A stretch of DNA of 64,000 nt from Diogma glabrata (Eukaryota > Arthropoda > Insecta > Diptera > Cylindrotomidae): contig OY856187.1 in NCBI GenBank assembly GCA_963693315.1, positions 45,470,235 through 45,534,234 of the forward strand, read 5' to 3'. The translations under genes and the position numbers were made by a program. The notes under the pieces are model-generated. The model was given only the letters and a program-made list of their open reading frames with translations. It was not told the origin of the DNA and ran no database searches. Below are positions 53,640 to 64,000 of the stretch, piece after piece (position 1 is the stretch's first letter; each line of letters begins with the position of its first letter).

Positions 53640-54080
53640 GAAGTGCTCAAACAATTTCGTTAAGATGCACGTCCAACTGAGTATGGTCTTTTGCCAGATA
53701 GGCACGTAGTCTAGCGATTGTACTTTAGTTTACTTACTAGGATGCGTTGACTTGTTGAGAGTATAAAGCTGTAAAGGTGAACCCCATACCTTGAATGAAA
53801 TTTTTCAAACAATTTAGACTTAAACTGCGACCCATTGTCTGAGTCAATTGATACAGGACAGCCTAAAACAGAGGTGTTCTAAGAGAATCAAAATTGCTAT
53901 GTGACCGGACTTTGTTCGGGGGTAAGAACCAATTATGTCGATGCATAATTGTTGACCAAGTCTTTCGAATTTTAGGGACATAACCCTTGGAGGACGTGGC
54001 ATGGTCCTTTTACTTTTTTGCAGACGTCACGGTGAGAAATATAGGATTTATTTTGGTTGACTATCAGGGGCCAAAAGTAA
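53640..54080 (-). pseudogene. Gypsy integrase fragment
   Basis: Minus-strand frames give the end of the zinc-binding region ('YFWPLIVNQNKSYI', then 'CKKVKG') near 54080-54010, and the catalytic core 'DNGSQFKSKLFEKFHSRYGV' near 53845-53800. A later shifted frame gives 'LDVHLNEIV' near 53670. The 'DNG..F' Asp of the DD35E triad is present; the first Asp and the Glu could not be placed. Several stops and frameshifts mark it as dead. Confidence 0.75.
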
Positions 54081-54441
54081 AATTGAGGTAGATGATACAA
54101 AATTTTTGCAACTTGGCGTTAACTCGTTAATGTGGTACCGTTAATGGCTGTATCATTTTTGTCGGAATTAAGACCTGTGGCTATTGATTCGATAGAATCT
54201 TAAGACGATGCAAATAGAACATTATCTAATAACTAAAAAGTTTTGAAAAAATCAATACCCATATATAAATACTGGGTAAGAGAAGGAATCAAATAGAGAT
54301 CAAGAGGCTTACTTCGGCTCTTGAATGAAACTTTGGTGTTGAGCCAGGCAATGATTTTTTTGCTGGTACCATTCGAGGTTTTGATTTTGGAGCGAGTAAG
54401 AAGGTGGGAGTTTGTAACATTTCTAGCGCGTACGCACCACC

Positions 54442-54474
54442 GATGACACTGATAGACGCTTTATTGTCTAACAG
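54442..54474 (-). pseudogene. Gypsy aspartic protease active-site remnant
   Basis: The minus strand reads 'LLDNKASISVI' where retroelement proteases have 'LLDSGAS.S.I'. The Asp remains, but the following Ser/Thr-Gly pair is changed. It lies between the zinc knuckles and the integrase, as expected in gypsy pol. Confidence 0.55.
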
Positions 54475-54654
54475 TCAAATTCGAATTTGATTCAATAATT
54501 CTCCCTTGACATAAAACCTTACGTCAGTTGGAAACATAGAAATTGAAAACTTTATTTTAGAGCAAAATAATATACGAATACGCCAGAAACAACGCATTTG
54601 AAGAGTGTTCTGTGGCTTTTGGCAGCGAGAAAGAGGGTTTGGTGCCCCTCTCCT

Positions 54655-54775
54655 TTTTCTGGCATCGACGACAATGGCGATAGGTGTTATGTTTTCCACA
54701 TCCGAGACAGAAAACTGGCCGTCTTTTGGTACAGTTTTGGTGGATGTGACCATCTCGCTTGCAATTCCAAAATAT
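54655..54775 (-). pseudogene. Gypsy gag zinc-knuckle region
   Basis: The minus frame reads 'FWNCKRDGHIHQNC', a C-x2-C-x4-H-x4-C knuckle whose first Cys is now Phe, followed by 'FCLGCGKHNTYRHCRRC', a second Cys/His cluster. This is typical of the nucleocapsid end of gypsy-type gag proteins. The overlapping open frames on both strands (54475-54825 minus, 54598-54864 plus and others) are shadows of it. Confidence 0.75.
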
Positions 54776-55046
54776 ATGACGGTATAGAAATAGGTTTTGA
54801 AATCAAAGGAGGCATAAGTGCACACACTTCTTTCCTCTTGGAGATCTTTGTCTTCAAGGAATAGTTCAACAATTTGCCATGTGCAGGCCTAAAAGGATAG
54901 GTTCTGTTCCGAGAATTAAAGTCGGCAAGTAATTTCTCTCAGTCGCGACAGAGTTTCCAAAGGTGCTAAAGGAAGCACACTTGTTCAAACATCAAGTCCT
55001 TGCCGCCATCACCGTTGAGGTTATTCTTCAACAGGGACAATAGATC

Positions 55047-55253
55047 TCAAAAAATGGCGTGCAGAAAGTCGTCAAATGTTTCACCAGCTCGTTGTTTTCG
55101 AGTTCTCATAAGTTCTCGGATCTCATCGTCAGAACGACGATCCTTAAACTCTACGCATAAAGATTGACAAAGGCCAGTGAAGCTGTTGGGTCCGTCGATA
55201 ATATCGCCAAAACCACTTGGCTGCGCGATCGACGAATAAGAGGTGAACTTCAC
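55047..55253 (-). pseudogene. Gypsy gag capsid fragment
   Basis: The open minus frame of 68 residues ends in 'FKDRRSDDEIRELMRTRKQR' and 'AGETFDDFLHAIF'. The pattern 'F.......D.E.R..L..RKQ...E.FDDF...I' is the conserved core of the Retrotrans_gag domain, where capsid proteins multimerise. A stop follows directly. The first ATG-like codon is not a true start. Confidence 0.75.
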
Positions 55254-55852
55254 GAGAAAATGGTATCACGCTAATCGGGGAAGGAATTGTGGCTAAGGAC
55301 TTCAATGCGATGGATAAACTCTTATACTTCTAAGCCATCAGGTCAAACAGTGAAAACTATCCAATTCATTCAACATGGCATAAAAAAAGATGCTGATCAG
55401 ATGCATATTTTAAAATACCAGTGAGGGATTTTAATTTGACATGAAGAAATGGCTACATTGAACAAATTGAAATGGAGCAAATCGTACATAAATGAATAGA
55501 AAAGAGCAAAACGAAAAATTGCTTGAGTACCATAAATTTATTTAATTTAACAATTAACCTTTGCTTAATGAGTACACTAAATTAACGGAGTTATTTGCTT
55601 TAGTAAAGGAAATTGCAAGAATGGTTGTATTAGTCAAGGATGTAGACAATTACTTCTAACATTGACATCTGGTTTTTATGAACCTTGGCACTTAAGGTTT
55701 TTGCAAAATTCACAATTATGCATCTTTTGGTTTGCTATTTTCAGTAAAATTATTTTTGTTGGATGAATAATTGTTTTTGTGCTGTTTATGTTTCACGTAT
55801 AACAACGTAAGTTGTCAACAAATTTTTCTCCGTGTATTAATTTATAATTCAT

Positions 55853-56004
55853 TCAATTCTCTTGTCGAGTTTCATCATCTTGCAAACGTAATTTGATAAA
55901 TTTTTATTTACGTCTGTGGTCAGCTCTTCAGAATTGGTCACATACTTATTCAGTTGGGTGGCATCTCCAAGCTTTGCAAGTGCAAGCAACTCAATTTGAA
56001 GTTC
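55853..56004 (-). pseudogene. Coding-like scrap upstream of the gypsy gag
   Basis: A 49-residue minus frame reads 'ELQIELLALAKLGDATQLNK', 'YVTNSEELTTDVNKNLSNYV', 'CKMMKLDKRIE' and then stops. It is leucine/lysine-rich and helix-like and has no ATG. Its position before gag on the same strand suggests an N-terminal part of the same element, but I do not recognise the motif. Confidence 0.35.
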
Positions 56005-56010
56005 TTAACT

Positions 56011-59000
56011 CCAAAAGCTTCCTTGAATGGTGGCTATGAATTTGATCAATGGGTCAATGGGTTCAGTAAAAACAATTTTTCGTTTCTTTAAAGCACTGAT
56101 AAACTTTTAATAACAAAGAAAATAGTTCGATTAACTGTATTACATGCAAAAGGTGTTTCCCTGTCAAACTTTAAAAAATACTATTTCCATCATTAATAAT
56201 CCGTATAATTATATACATTTCAGCAAACCAACTATATTTCCTTGCTTCTCAACTTTTAAAATTAAATTTATTTAAAATAGCAACAAAAAAAAGCGACGTG
56301 ATAACTTGTCTGTTGACCATAAGCTTTTCGTAAAAGTTTTCATTAAATGAGAAAAACTTTATATAAATGTTGAGACAAAATGGTTTTAATTGTAAAGAAA
56401 AACTACTTTGAATTAATGCAAGCTTTTGTTGTACGATGAAAGTTTGTTGTAATAAAGTTTTTAATTTTATTGCATTTTTTATTGTTTTGTCACACGAATA
56501 AAAAGACTTTTATTGCAGTAAATGTTGCTTTCTTAATAACATTTTACCATTTTTTTGTATCGTTATGGGACATAAACTTAACATAAAATTATGGAGCTAT
56601 ACGGTGAAACTGGGAATCGATTTATAAAGATTCGACACAATTGATGTTGATTAGACCTTAAAATTTAAAATTATTATATCCATAAAGACTACAGATTTTT
56701 GAAAACCATTAAAGATCCTAAACCTAATGGACCACCTAAGACAGACTTTGGGTGGTATAGATCCTGATATAATTTTGAAATCAGAGACCTTCTGAGAGTC
56801 CTGATATAATACTTGTATTCGTTTCGGGTTGGTTTAATCCAGGTTTCGTTTTAACTCAGGTTTCGTTGAGAATTTATTTAAAAATTTTGCATCAAAAAAA
56901 ATTTGCAATTTTGACTAAGTCGTTAATTCCGAGCTGAATTTTTAAAAAATTCGTAATGGTAGATAGTTTGATAAATTTTCCACGAATCTTCATAACTCTA
57001 CCTTAAGATATCTTTAATCTTTAATATTATATACTCCGAATTCGGTTTACTTCAATTTTAAAATCAATTTCTTGTTGATTTTCATTTTTTATCAGTTTCG
57101 TTGTCGCGACTAAAATAATATTTCTGTAAACCAAATATTTCCGTTTTTCGTTTAACTTATCATGAACATCTAAATAACATCCAACCAAAACAAAAACTTT
57201 TTTACGTTATAAAAAACATAAAATCATAAATATTTATACGCTCCCGTATATATAGCATATTTTGTTACATGAGATGAAAACACCATTTTCATCGTAAGTG
57301 TTCACGAGACATACCAGTGGGGGGTAATTTACGAACGGAAAACGTTTTCATTTCATCTTCTACGATCGGCAATATAAGGATATTTATTATAACTTATTAA
57401 ATTAGAAAGGAACAACACAATATTCAAAATTCATATTCTGGATTTTCCACTAGAGAGCAAAAACCCACTTTTACATGAAAATAGAATTTTCATATACTAT
57501 CGTAGAAAACGACTATTTTCTTTCGTCGTCTCCCAATTTCTTCGCTGTCTTTTAAAATTGATATTAAATGGAAAGACAACGAAAATCATATAAAAAAGGA
57601 AAATATTTTCATTATTTTGAGATATAGTTTTTCTCTCGTTATATTAATATTTTTATGATTTTGGTTATATAGCGGAAAGCGAGACATGTAATGAATGTTA
57701 TGATAACAAAACCCAACAAGTGATATTTGTTATTTTTATCTTCGACGGATATAATATGAAAATTATTGGGTAACAACAAAAAATTGAATTAAGAATATTT
57801 GTATATTATCAAATGGTCGTGCTCTCAAGTCTCACGTGATAAAGATTAAGTGTGAAATATAATAATAATAAAATCAATAAAGTAAATTTTAATAAAATGA
57901 TTAATCGGTTTATGTTTTTGTTCAATATATTACCAGTGTTTCACCCCATGATCAAACTACTGTAGTTTGGGTATGATTATATGAATGGAGTTTACATTTG
58001 GCAACTAAATGACACCAAACATTCCTTAAAGAAGGATGCAAATTTATAATGATTACTCTGTTTGAGACGCAACATTTGAAAATTTGATAAACAAGCAAGT
58101 GATTTAATACTATTAATTAAGAAAGCAATTGAATACTAATAATTATATTCGGTTGTATCCACATCATAAGTTTAGGTTGGTGTGGGCATAGCAGTTCTAC
58201 AACCCAAAGAAAGTTCAGAATGATTAAAGAGATTGGGAAACATTTAAGCGCTAGCTAGACGACAGGGATTGTCACCATTGGCATAATCTAGTACCGCAGG
58301 AAAATCTTCCCTTTGGCAACAGCCGTAAAAACTTTCGTCATTAAAATACAGGCTACAAAGTTTTCAAAACAAATTTATGCATGGAATAATTATAGTTATG
58401 ATAAATAATTATTATCTTAACATCCCCATAAAAATATGATTTACACCTGAAAACACACAAAAACTGTATTTAACAATTCTCAAATCTTATTAAATTTCTA
58501 CTCACAACTCACATAAAACAAATTTCTCGTTACTACAAAAAACAAAATAAAAATGGTGTATTAACATTAAACATACGTACGAATCTCCTTTCCCTTTAAT
58601 CTGTCTGTCCTTTAAATCATTTTAATTGTTCATTCTATCATAAAAATCAAAAACCCTGCACACTGTACTACAGTCGAGATAACAGTAGTACATGCAATAT
58701 TAAACGCGATTACAAAATAACAAGCAAACACCGTAGAAAGAAAACACCAAGCAACTAACAAGAGCGAAAAAAGTAATCCAATAAACATTAATTAGGGACA
58801 ATTCTTAATTTTTTTATGAAACTAAAGTTTTAATTCTTATCGTTTGTGAGATATATAATAAAGGAGAAAAAAATTCTTTTATCTTTCATTATAATTATGT
58901 TTTGTTTTGTTTTCTTGTTTTCTTTTTATGTTATTTTGCATGGCTTTAGATGGACGATACACAAACGTGTGGGAGATTACTGTGTAATTTAAGAAGGAGC

Positions 59001-59225
59001 TGAAAGATTAATATGCAACTTCTTTAGAATAGATTTATACAGGGTTGTAAAAAAGGTGATTTAATTAAGGATATTTCTAGGTTTCTTTTAGAATAGTAAA
59101 TATTGTCGACATTTAACGCATTAAAATCAAGACAAACTGCAACCTATTCTCCTTAAATATAGAACGAACTAGTTGTTCGATGAAATTGTTAAATTCTACT
59201 CAACTCCCAAGCGTTAGCTTCAGTC
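56011..59225. other. AT-rich sequence, nothing recognised
   Basis: About 3.2 kb without a gene or transposon end that I can recognise. A short direct repeat, 'ATCCTGATATAAT' and 'GTCCTGATATAAT', lies near 56760-56810. Confidence 0.4.
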
Positions 59226-60375
59226 AATTTTCCAATTTCTAAAATTTCTAAAATTTCTAAAATATTAGAATTTTCCAATTTTCTAATTTGCTAATTTCCT
59301 AATTTTTCAGGTTATCTAGTTTTCTACATTTTTTAATTTTCTAATAATCTTGCTTTGTATTTTCCTGATTTTCTTATTTTCTAATATTCAATTTCTCTAA
59401 TTCTCTATTTTCCTAATTTTCTAATTTTCGAATTTTCGATTTTCCGGACTTACTAATTTTCTAATTTTCTAATAATCTAACTTTATAATTTTCTAATAAT
59501 CTAATTTTATAATTTTCAGATTTTCTTTTCTCTAATTTTCGAATTCTTTAATTTTCAAATTTTTAATTTCCTAGCTTGCTAATTTTCCAATTTTCTATTT
59601 TACTAATTTTTATATTTTTTAAATTTTGCAATTTTCCAATATTTTAATTTTGTAACTTTCAAATTATATAATTTTTTAATTGCTTTCAAATTTTCTAATT
59701 TGCTATTTTTCTAATTTTCTAATTATCTAATTTTTTAATTTTCTATTTCTCTAATATTCTAATATTCTAGGTAATTTGGTACGGTAAGACGAAAGCTTAC
59801 CGTTACCGAATTTGGTAATTTTGTAATTATGTAATTTTATAATTTTGTAAGTTTTTAATTTTGTAATTTTGTATTTTTGTAATTTTGTAATGTGGCAATG
59901 TTGTAATGTTGTAATATTTTAATTTTGTAAAATTGGTAAATTTGTAATTATGAAATTTTTTAATTTTGTAATTCTGTAACTTTGTAATTTTTTAATTATG
60001 TAATTTTGTAATTTTCTAATTTTATAGCTGTGAAATTTTGTAATTTTGCAAATTTTTAATTTTGTGTAAAATTGGTAAATTTTTAGTTTTGTAATTTTTT
60101 AATTTTTTAATTTAGTTATATCGTAACGTAATTTTGCAACTTTGTAATTTTGTAATTTTCTAGTTTTGTAATTTTGTATTTTTATATTTTTGTAATTTTG
60201 TAATGTTGTAATTTTGTAATCTTGTAATTTCGTGGTTTTGTAATTTTGTAGTTTTGTAATTTGGTAAATTTGTAATTGAGTAATTTTCCCATTGTCTAAT
60301 TTTCTAATTTTCTAAATTTTTATGTTTCTATTTTTGTAATTTTGCAATTATCTAATTTCTTAATTTTTTATGTTT
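59226..60375. repeat. Low-complexity tract of TAATTTTCTAATTTTGTAA-type words
   Basis: About 1.15 kb is built almost entirely from 'AATTTTCT', 'AATTTTGT' and 'AATTTTTT' words spaced about 9-10 bp. The left ~530 bp favours the 'TTTCTAA' form and the part from about 59815 to 60260 favours 'TTTTGTAA'; 'TTTCTAA' returns at the far right. The two halves meet near 59770-59815 at a small GC-containing hairpin ('ACGGTAAG' ... 'CTTACCGT'). Confidence 0.92.
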
Positions 60376-63020
60376 CTAGCTTTAAAATCAGAAAGCTGCC
60401 TATCTTAACCTGCCTCATTGGCACCAATGTGAAATTTGGTTAAAAATTTATCGTCGTCTGACAGAGATTCTATCTCTGTCAGACGTGGTCCGATAGAATT
60501 CGCTGCTGATAGCTCAACTTTCAACAACAATTCTATTTTACCAACATTTTCTTTAAGATGGAAAGTGATCTGCTGCTAAGTAAATTTACAGGAGATATAA
60601 ATAGTTGTTCACATTATTTAGAATTGATAGAATCAAAGCTCCATGAGCCTTTGTAAATCGATATGCCGATACCGAGTGTTAGTTGGATTCTGCAAATGTT
60701 ACAAAACACCAATATTAATAAACCATTCACACGGTAGATTACTAAAGACGGGTACGTCTATTAGTAAGGTTAGAAAATCTAATCCACAATTTGATGCGAG
60801 TTTTCTGACCTCCTTATAGTACGATTTATTGGAGAAAATGATGTGTAGTTTCTGTAGCGGCTTAAGCTCACAAAAAGCGTCGCTTAACACACATATTCTA
60901 TTCTCTATTACAGAAAAAAAAACTTAATACGAAGGAATATGATTTGCCTATCTTTTGGAAATAGAATTTTCATTTTGCACATGATGAGTACAGAAAAATA
61001 GCATCGTATAAATTATTGGTGTAGAACTGATGCTGTTTCAATGAGATTTGTTGGTTAACATAACAGTTTAATATTTGTTTTACCACAAATAAAAAGAAAA
61101 TATTACATAAATTCTCAGAAATATAGTAATATCGGATTATCTATTAGTCTACTCCATGTAGAGTAATCATTTTTTATGAATTTTATTTGTTGTTGTTGTA
61201 CCTACCTGTGTCCTTTGAATTATTTTACGAATTCATGTTTGATGACGATGACTTAAATGGTTCTATTTTGTTATCATGTATGAAGTCATATATTTTTGTG
61301 GAAATTTCACACATAAGCTAAGTTCGGTAGAGTATCCTTCAACATATAAAATATTATTTACACAGTTTTGGACACAAGCAGCACACATATCAACGTTATA
61401 CAAAAATATTTCAACTTACTTATTCCTACACGTCCTTAAACGATTCTTCCTACATCGAGGAAAGTATCTTAATATTTGCAGCAAAAGTGCTATTTATTAC
61501 CTGTATCGGATCCAAAACACGCGTTTCGAAGGTTAATTTAGTTTATTTTCTAAAAAAAAATCATTAAAGCAATTCCACTTTATCGTTCATTTTATAAACA
61601 TAAAGCTACAATAAATCACAAAACTATTTCTTTAAATTACTTTAAAGTATTTTCAATAAAAATTTTGTGTTTTGGACCACCAAATGTAATTTAAAATAAA
61701 CCACAAATGGGAAAAGTCTACAAAAACTAGCAAATTATATTATTATGATAATATTGTGGTGAATTATATCAAAATTATTGCGGTTCTTTATTGTTCTCTG
61801 GTTATTTTATGTTAACAAAAAAAAGTACAATAGTGTAATTAAGGTGGTATTTTCATATTTAACATTATAAGTTTATTTATATTCTATGTAGTTTATTACA
61901 CAATGGGTTACTTTGTAACACAAATTATGATAAATTAATTGGTTGGGTTATATTTATCAAAATTTATGAAACTTAGGATTATGGAAAGAAATTTAAGTTT
62001 GTTTACTTTCGAAAGAATTAATATTTTATTTCCAAAGTGCTAGGGAGATAGAGTGGGAGTTGGGTGAAATTGTTTTGGAGATTTTAGAGATCAATCCTGA
62101 TTTTCCTATTCTCTTTAACTTCCTCTTTCCCATTTTCATTTTATAATCTAATCGTCAAACACGAGACATTGTAATTAAAATTTGAATAATGAACTTCTCA
62201 TATTTAATTAAAAAAAAATTGAAAGACAACATTATTTCAATTAACCAAAACTTCAAAAACTAAAATCTAACTTTTTCGTGTATTCATTATGAAAATCTTT
62301 ATGTCTTCGACTATTCACAATATGTCTTACAGAAAACGTATTTTCTTCTTTTTTACTATTATCAGAGTTTAAGATATTTATTTAACATTCATCTTAAAAA
62401 TATATTTAAGCTTAAAAATCTTTTCTATTCACTAAGTTGTGTATATTTCTGATTTCTATGACAATAGTTAGAATAGTTACAAGAAATATACAAAAGTAAA
62501 TTTTCTGAAAAGATCACATCATCATTTTCTGATAATTTTTGGTCTTAAAACTTTTCATTTGAAGAAATCATTTGTTGAATTAAGAAAACATAAGAAATAA
62601 GTTTTGATTGTTTTATTTTAATTAATATCTACCATTAACAAACAACTTTTGTATGCTATAAAGAATCTAAATTTAATGATTTAATGATTTAATGATTTTT
62701 AAGAAAATGTAATACGTTTTTTTATCGAGCTCGAGAGTCGGTTGGGAATTTAATATAAATTATAATGTATGACTTTGGTATGACTTTTTTATATATTTCT
62801 ATTATTTTATTTTAGTCGGGTAGACTGACATAGATACTCAGATTTTGCTGAGATATGCAACTTGAAATTTTGTTCTAATAAAGGCAATAAAGGTTAGTTT
62901 ATAGAAAACTTTAAAAATTTAAAAGAAAAAATTCTATCCAGTACTATTATGTTAAAAAAATTTTTGATTAGACAAAACATGAAATTCAAAAGTGTTGAAC
63001 ACTGTATGGTTATGTCAGTT
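60376..63020. other. AT-rich sequence with one perfect hairpin
   Basis: A perfect 12 bp inverted repeat, 'CGTCTGACAGAG' with a 7 base loop, lies at 60455-60485. The minus frame 60699-60890 (63 residues, mixed composition) may be an old coding scrap of unknown family. Otherwise AT-rich with nothing recognised; frame 61276-61536 is not called. Confidence 0.4.
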
Positions 63021-63024
63021 GGGC

Positions 63025-63195
63025 ACCGCGAGTTTGACGAGAGCACAAAACTTTTTATCTCTGGTTTGGGTTCTAAACCCTGGTTATCCTCAATTTTTCC
63101 TTATGTTCGCCAGTCAAACGGAGTCTGCGGTTTCCATATTTCGTCCTGTCCTGCAACGTTTATGACAGTACCGTTTAGTCGTACGTACTTTTCTT
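63025..63195 (+). mobile_element. Diverged SINE copy
   Basis: 'TTTTTATCTCTGGTTTGGGT' followed by 'TCTAAACCC' resembles the B-box region of the SINE at 53150-53345 ('TTTTTATCTCATGGTTTGGG'), and 'TTTCGTCCTGTCCTGCAACG' (63139-63158) matches its body. The A-box is degraded. The 98-residue frame at 62949-63245 passes through the SINE and is not a gene. Confidence 0.6.
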
Positions 63196-63739
63196 CCCTA
63201 ATTCTAATAACTTTTCAGCAATACGTTGCAAATACTAGTAACTAACCCATATTAAATTAAAACCATCAAATTTATTCAAAATTGATAAACTAACACTTTT
63301 GTTTCAACCAATATTTATTTTACCACGTGGTTATTTTACAACATGTATAAAAACTGGTGAATTGAGCTAGCGATTTTTTTGTTGGGTATTCTGTATGTGA
63401 TTTCATTGTTGGTTGTAAAGTTACAAAATAAAAGTGAAAATAAATGATTAATATATGGATTTAAAGGTGACCTATGACATCATCGAAAAAATAAAATAAT
63501 CCCTATTTAAAATGACTAAAACATGGTCTAAAATTTGTGAATTTTGAGTAATGGAAGAAGAAAAGTGCTCTTGAAGGTGTCATAACTTTTTGTAATGGGC
63601 AAGATAATCTGTGTCACTTGTACTTCCATTTCCTTTTTTTATATGGAGTCTCAAAATCATTTGTATCGTATCTTTACCGTATATGAGTTCTCAAAATAAT
63701 TTGTAATAACCTATGACGGTCGTGGAAATACATCGGTAA
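63196..63739. other. AT-rich spacer with no recognised gene
   Basis: No gene or repeat recognised. The words 'GGAGTCTCAAAATCATTTGT' and 'GAGTTCTCAAAATAATTTGT' (63645-63703) form a short direct repeat. Confidence 0.4.
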
Positions 63740-64000
63740 CTGTCATGGCCTCGAGGATGTCCCCAGAGAGGGGTACTCTCTCCGTTGCCCTGGCTGATAG
63801 TCGCTGATGATCTTCAAAATAGGCTGAAAAGCTCTGTCCTTAACACTGTAGGCTACACCGACGATAAAGCAGTCATGGTGAGAGGGAAATATGAGTCTAT
63901 CGTCAGTGAACGAACCCAGGCAGTCCTAGACCTCGTGATGAATTAGTGCAACGAAGTTGTGCTGTATGTCAATACACAAAAAACTAGTGCCGTACTAGTA
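63740..64000 (+). pseudogene. LOA/R1-like LINE reverse transcriptase fragment, cut by the window end
   Basis: From 63755 the frame reads 'GCPQRGVLSPLPWLIVADDL', then 'GYTDDKAVMVRGKYESIVSE', 'RTQAVLDLVMN', a stop (63944-63946), and 'CNEVVLYVNTQKTSAVLV' to the window edge. These are RT blocks 'GCPQGGVLSPLLW', 'GYADD....GK' and '...G..VN..KT' of R1/LOA-type LINEs, with YTDD (63854-63865) in place of YADD but both Asp kept. One stop is present. Sequence beyond 64000 is needed to see its end. Confidence 0.85.

Larger units (their letters stand above)
53400..56010 (-). mobile_element. Decayed Ty3/gypsy retrotransposon lacking reverse transcriptase
   Basis: Minus-strand scraps in the normal gypsy order (gag, zinc knuckles, protease, then integrase) are spread over about 2.6 kb. 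Between protease (about 54442) and integrase (about 54045) only ~400 bp remain, too little for RT and RNase H, and no RT motif is seen there. No LTRs were found. Many stops and frameshifts are present. Confidence 0.75.

Noticed and set aside
54598..54864. Plus-strand frames of 60-88 residues
   Set aside because: They are opposite-strand shadows of the gypsy zinc-knuckle region.
62949..63245. 98-residue plus-strand frame beginning with ATG
   Set aside because: It passes through a diverged SINE copy, which explains its composition better than a gene.

Overview
The window reads as AT-rich (by eye about 70% A+T), gene-poor DNA from an animal, most likely an insect and possibly a fly or midge. 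The evidence is the mix of repeats: hAT DNA transposons, APE-type non-LTR elements (Jockey/CR1-like and LOA/R1-like), Ty3/gypsy fragments, a tRNA-derived SINE, many small inverted-repeat elements, and spliceosomal-type exon borders. There are no bacterial operons, no CRISPR array and no confident complete host gene. Most short open frames are chance frames in repeats or AT-rich filler.

Left part (1-19,800): a diverged ~256-286 bp tandem array (1300-2560); a short inverted-repeat element (3322-3634) with a longer relative at 38 kb; and a ~600 bp higher-order repeat array (7440-13200). That array is flanked by two copies of one duplicated segment (5095-6985 and 13390-13835). It is interrupted by a ~3.1 kb block holding a 2.6 kb foldback element and a LINE 3' tail, and separately by a 161 bp MITE. 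The left flank copy carries a gypsy RT scrap. At 17.5-19.8 kb there are three inverted-repeat elements, including a nearly perfect 444 bp palindrome.

Middle (20,300-43,600): the 5' leader of an LTR retrotransposon with a primer-binding site matching tRNA-Trp; a 5'-truncated LINE with a nearly intact reverse transcriptase (26.0-28.1 kb); a gypsy RT fragment; a PIF/Harbinger-like MITE; a hAT transposon with both ends, an exact 8 bp target duplication and a BED-finger transposase broken by one frameshift (35025-37967); and a broken-up LOA-like LINE (40.1-43.4 kb) with a 76 bp hAT-type MITE nearby.

Right part (43,600-64,000): more inverted-repeat elements, a second and much older hAT element (49292-51377, exact 8 bp target duplication), a decayed minus-strand gypsy element that keeps gag, zinc knuckle, protease and integrase scraps but shows no RT, tRNA-derived SINE copies, a ~1.15 kb low-complexity tract, and a LOA/R1-type RT fragment running off the right end. 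The best candidate for host coding sequence is an internal exon at 52518-52707. Another possible first exon lies at 45810-45884. The window is therefore best understood as intronic or intergenic DNA filled with nested transposons, with palindromic elements unusually common.
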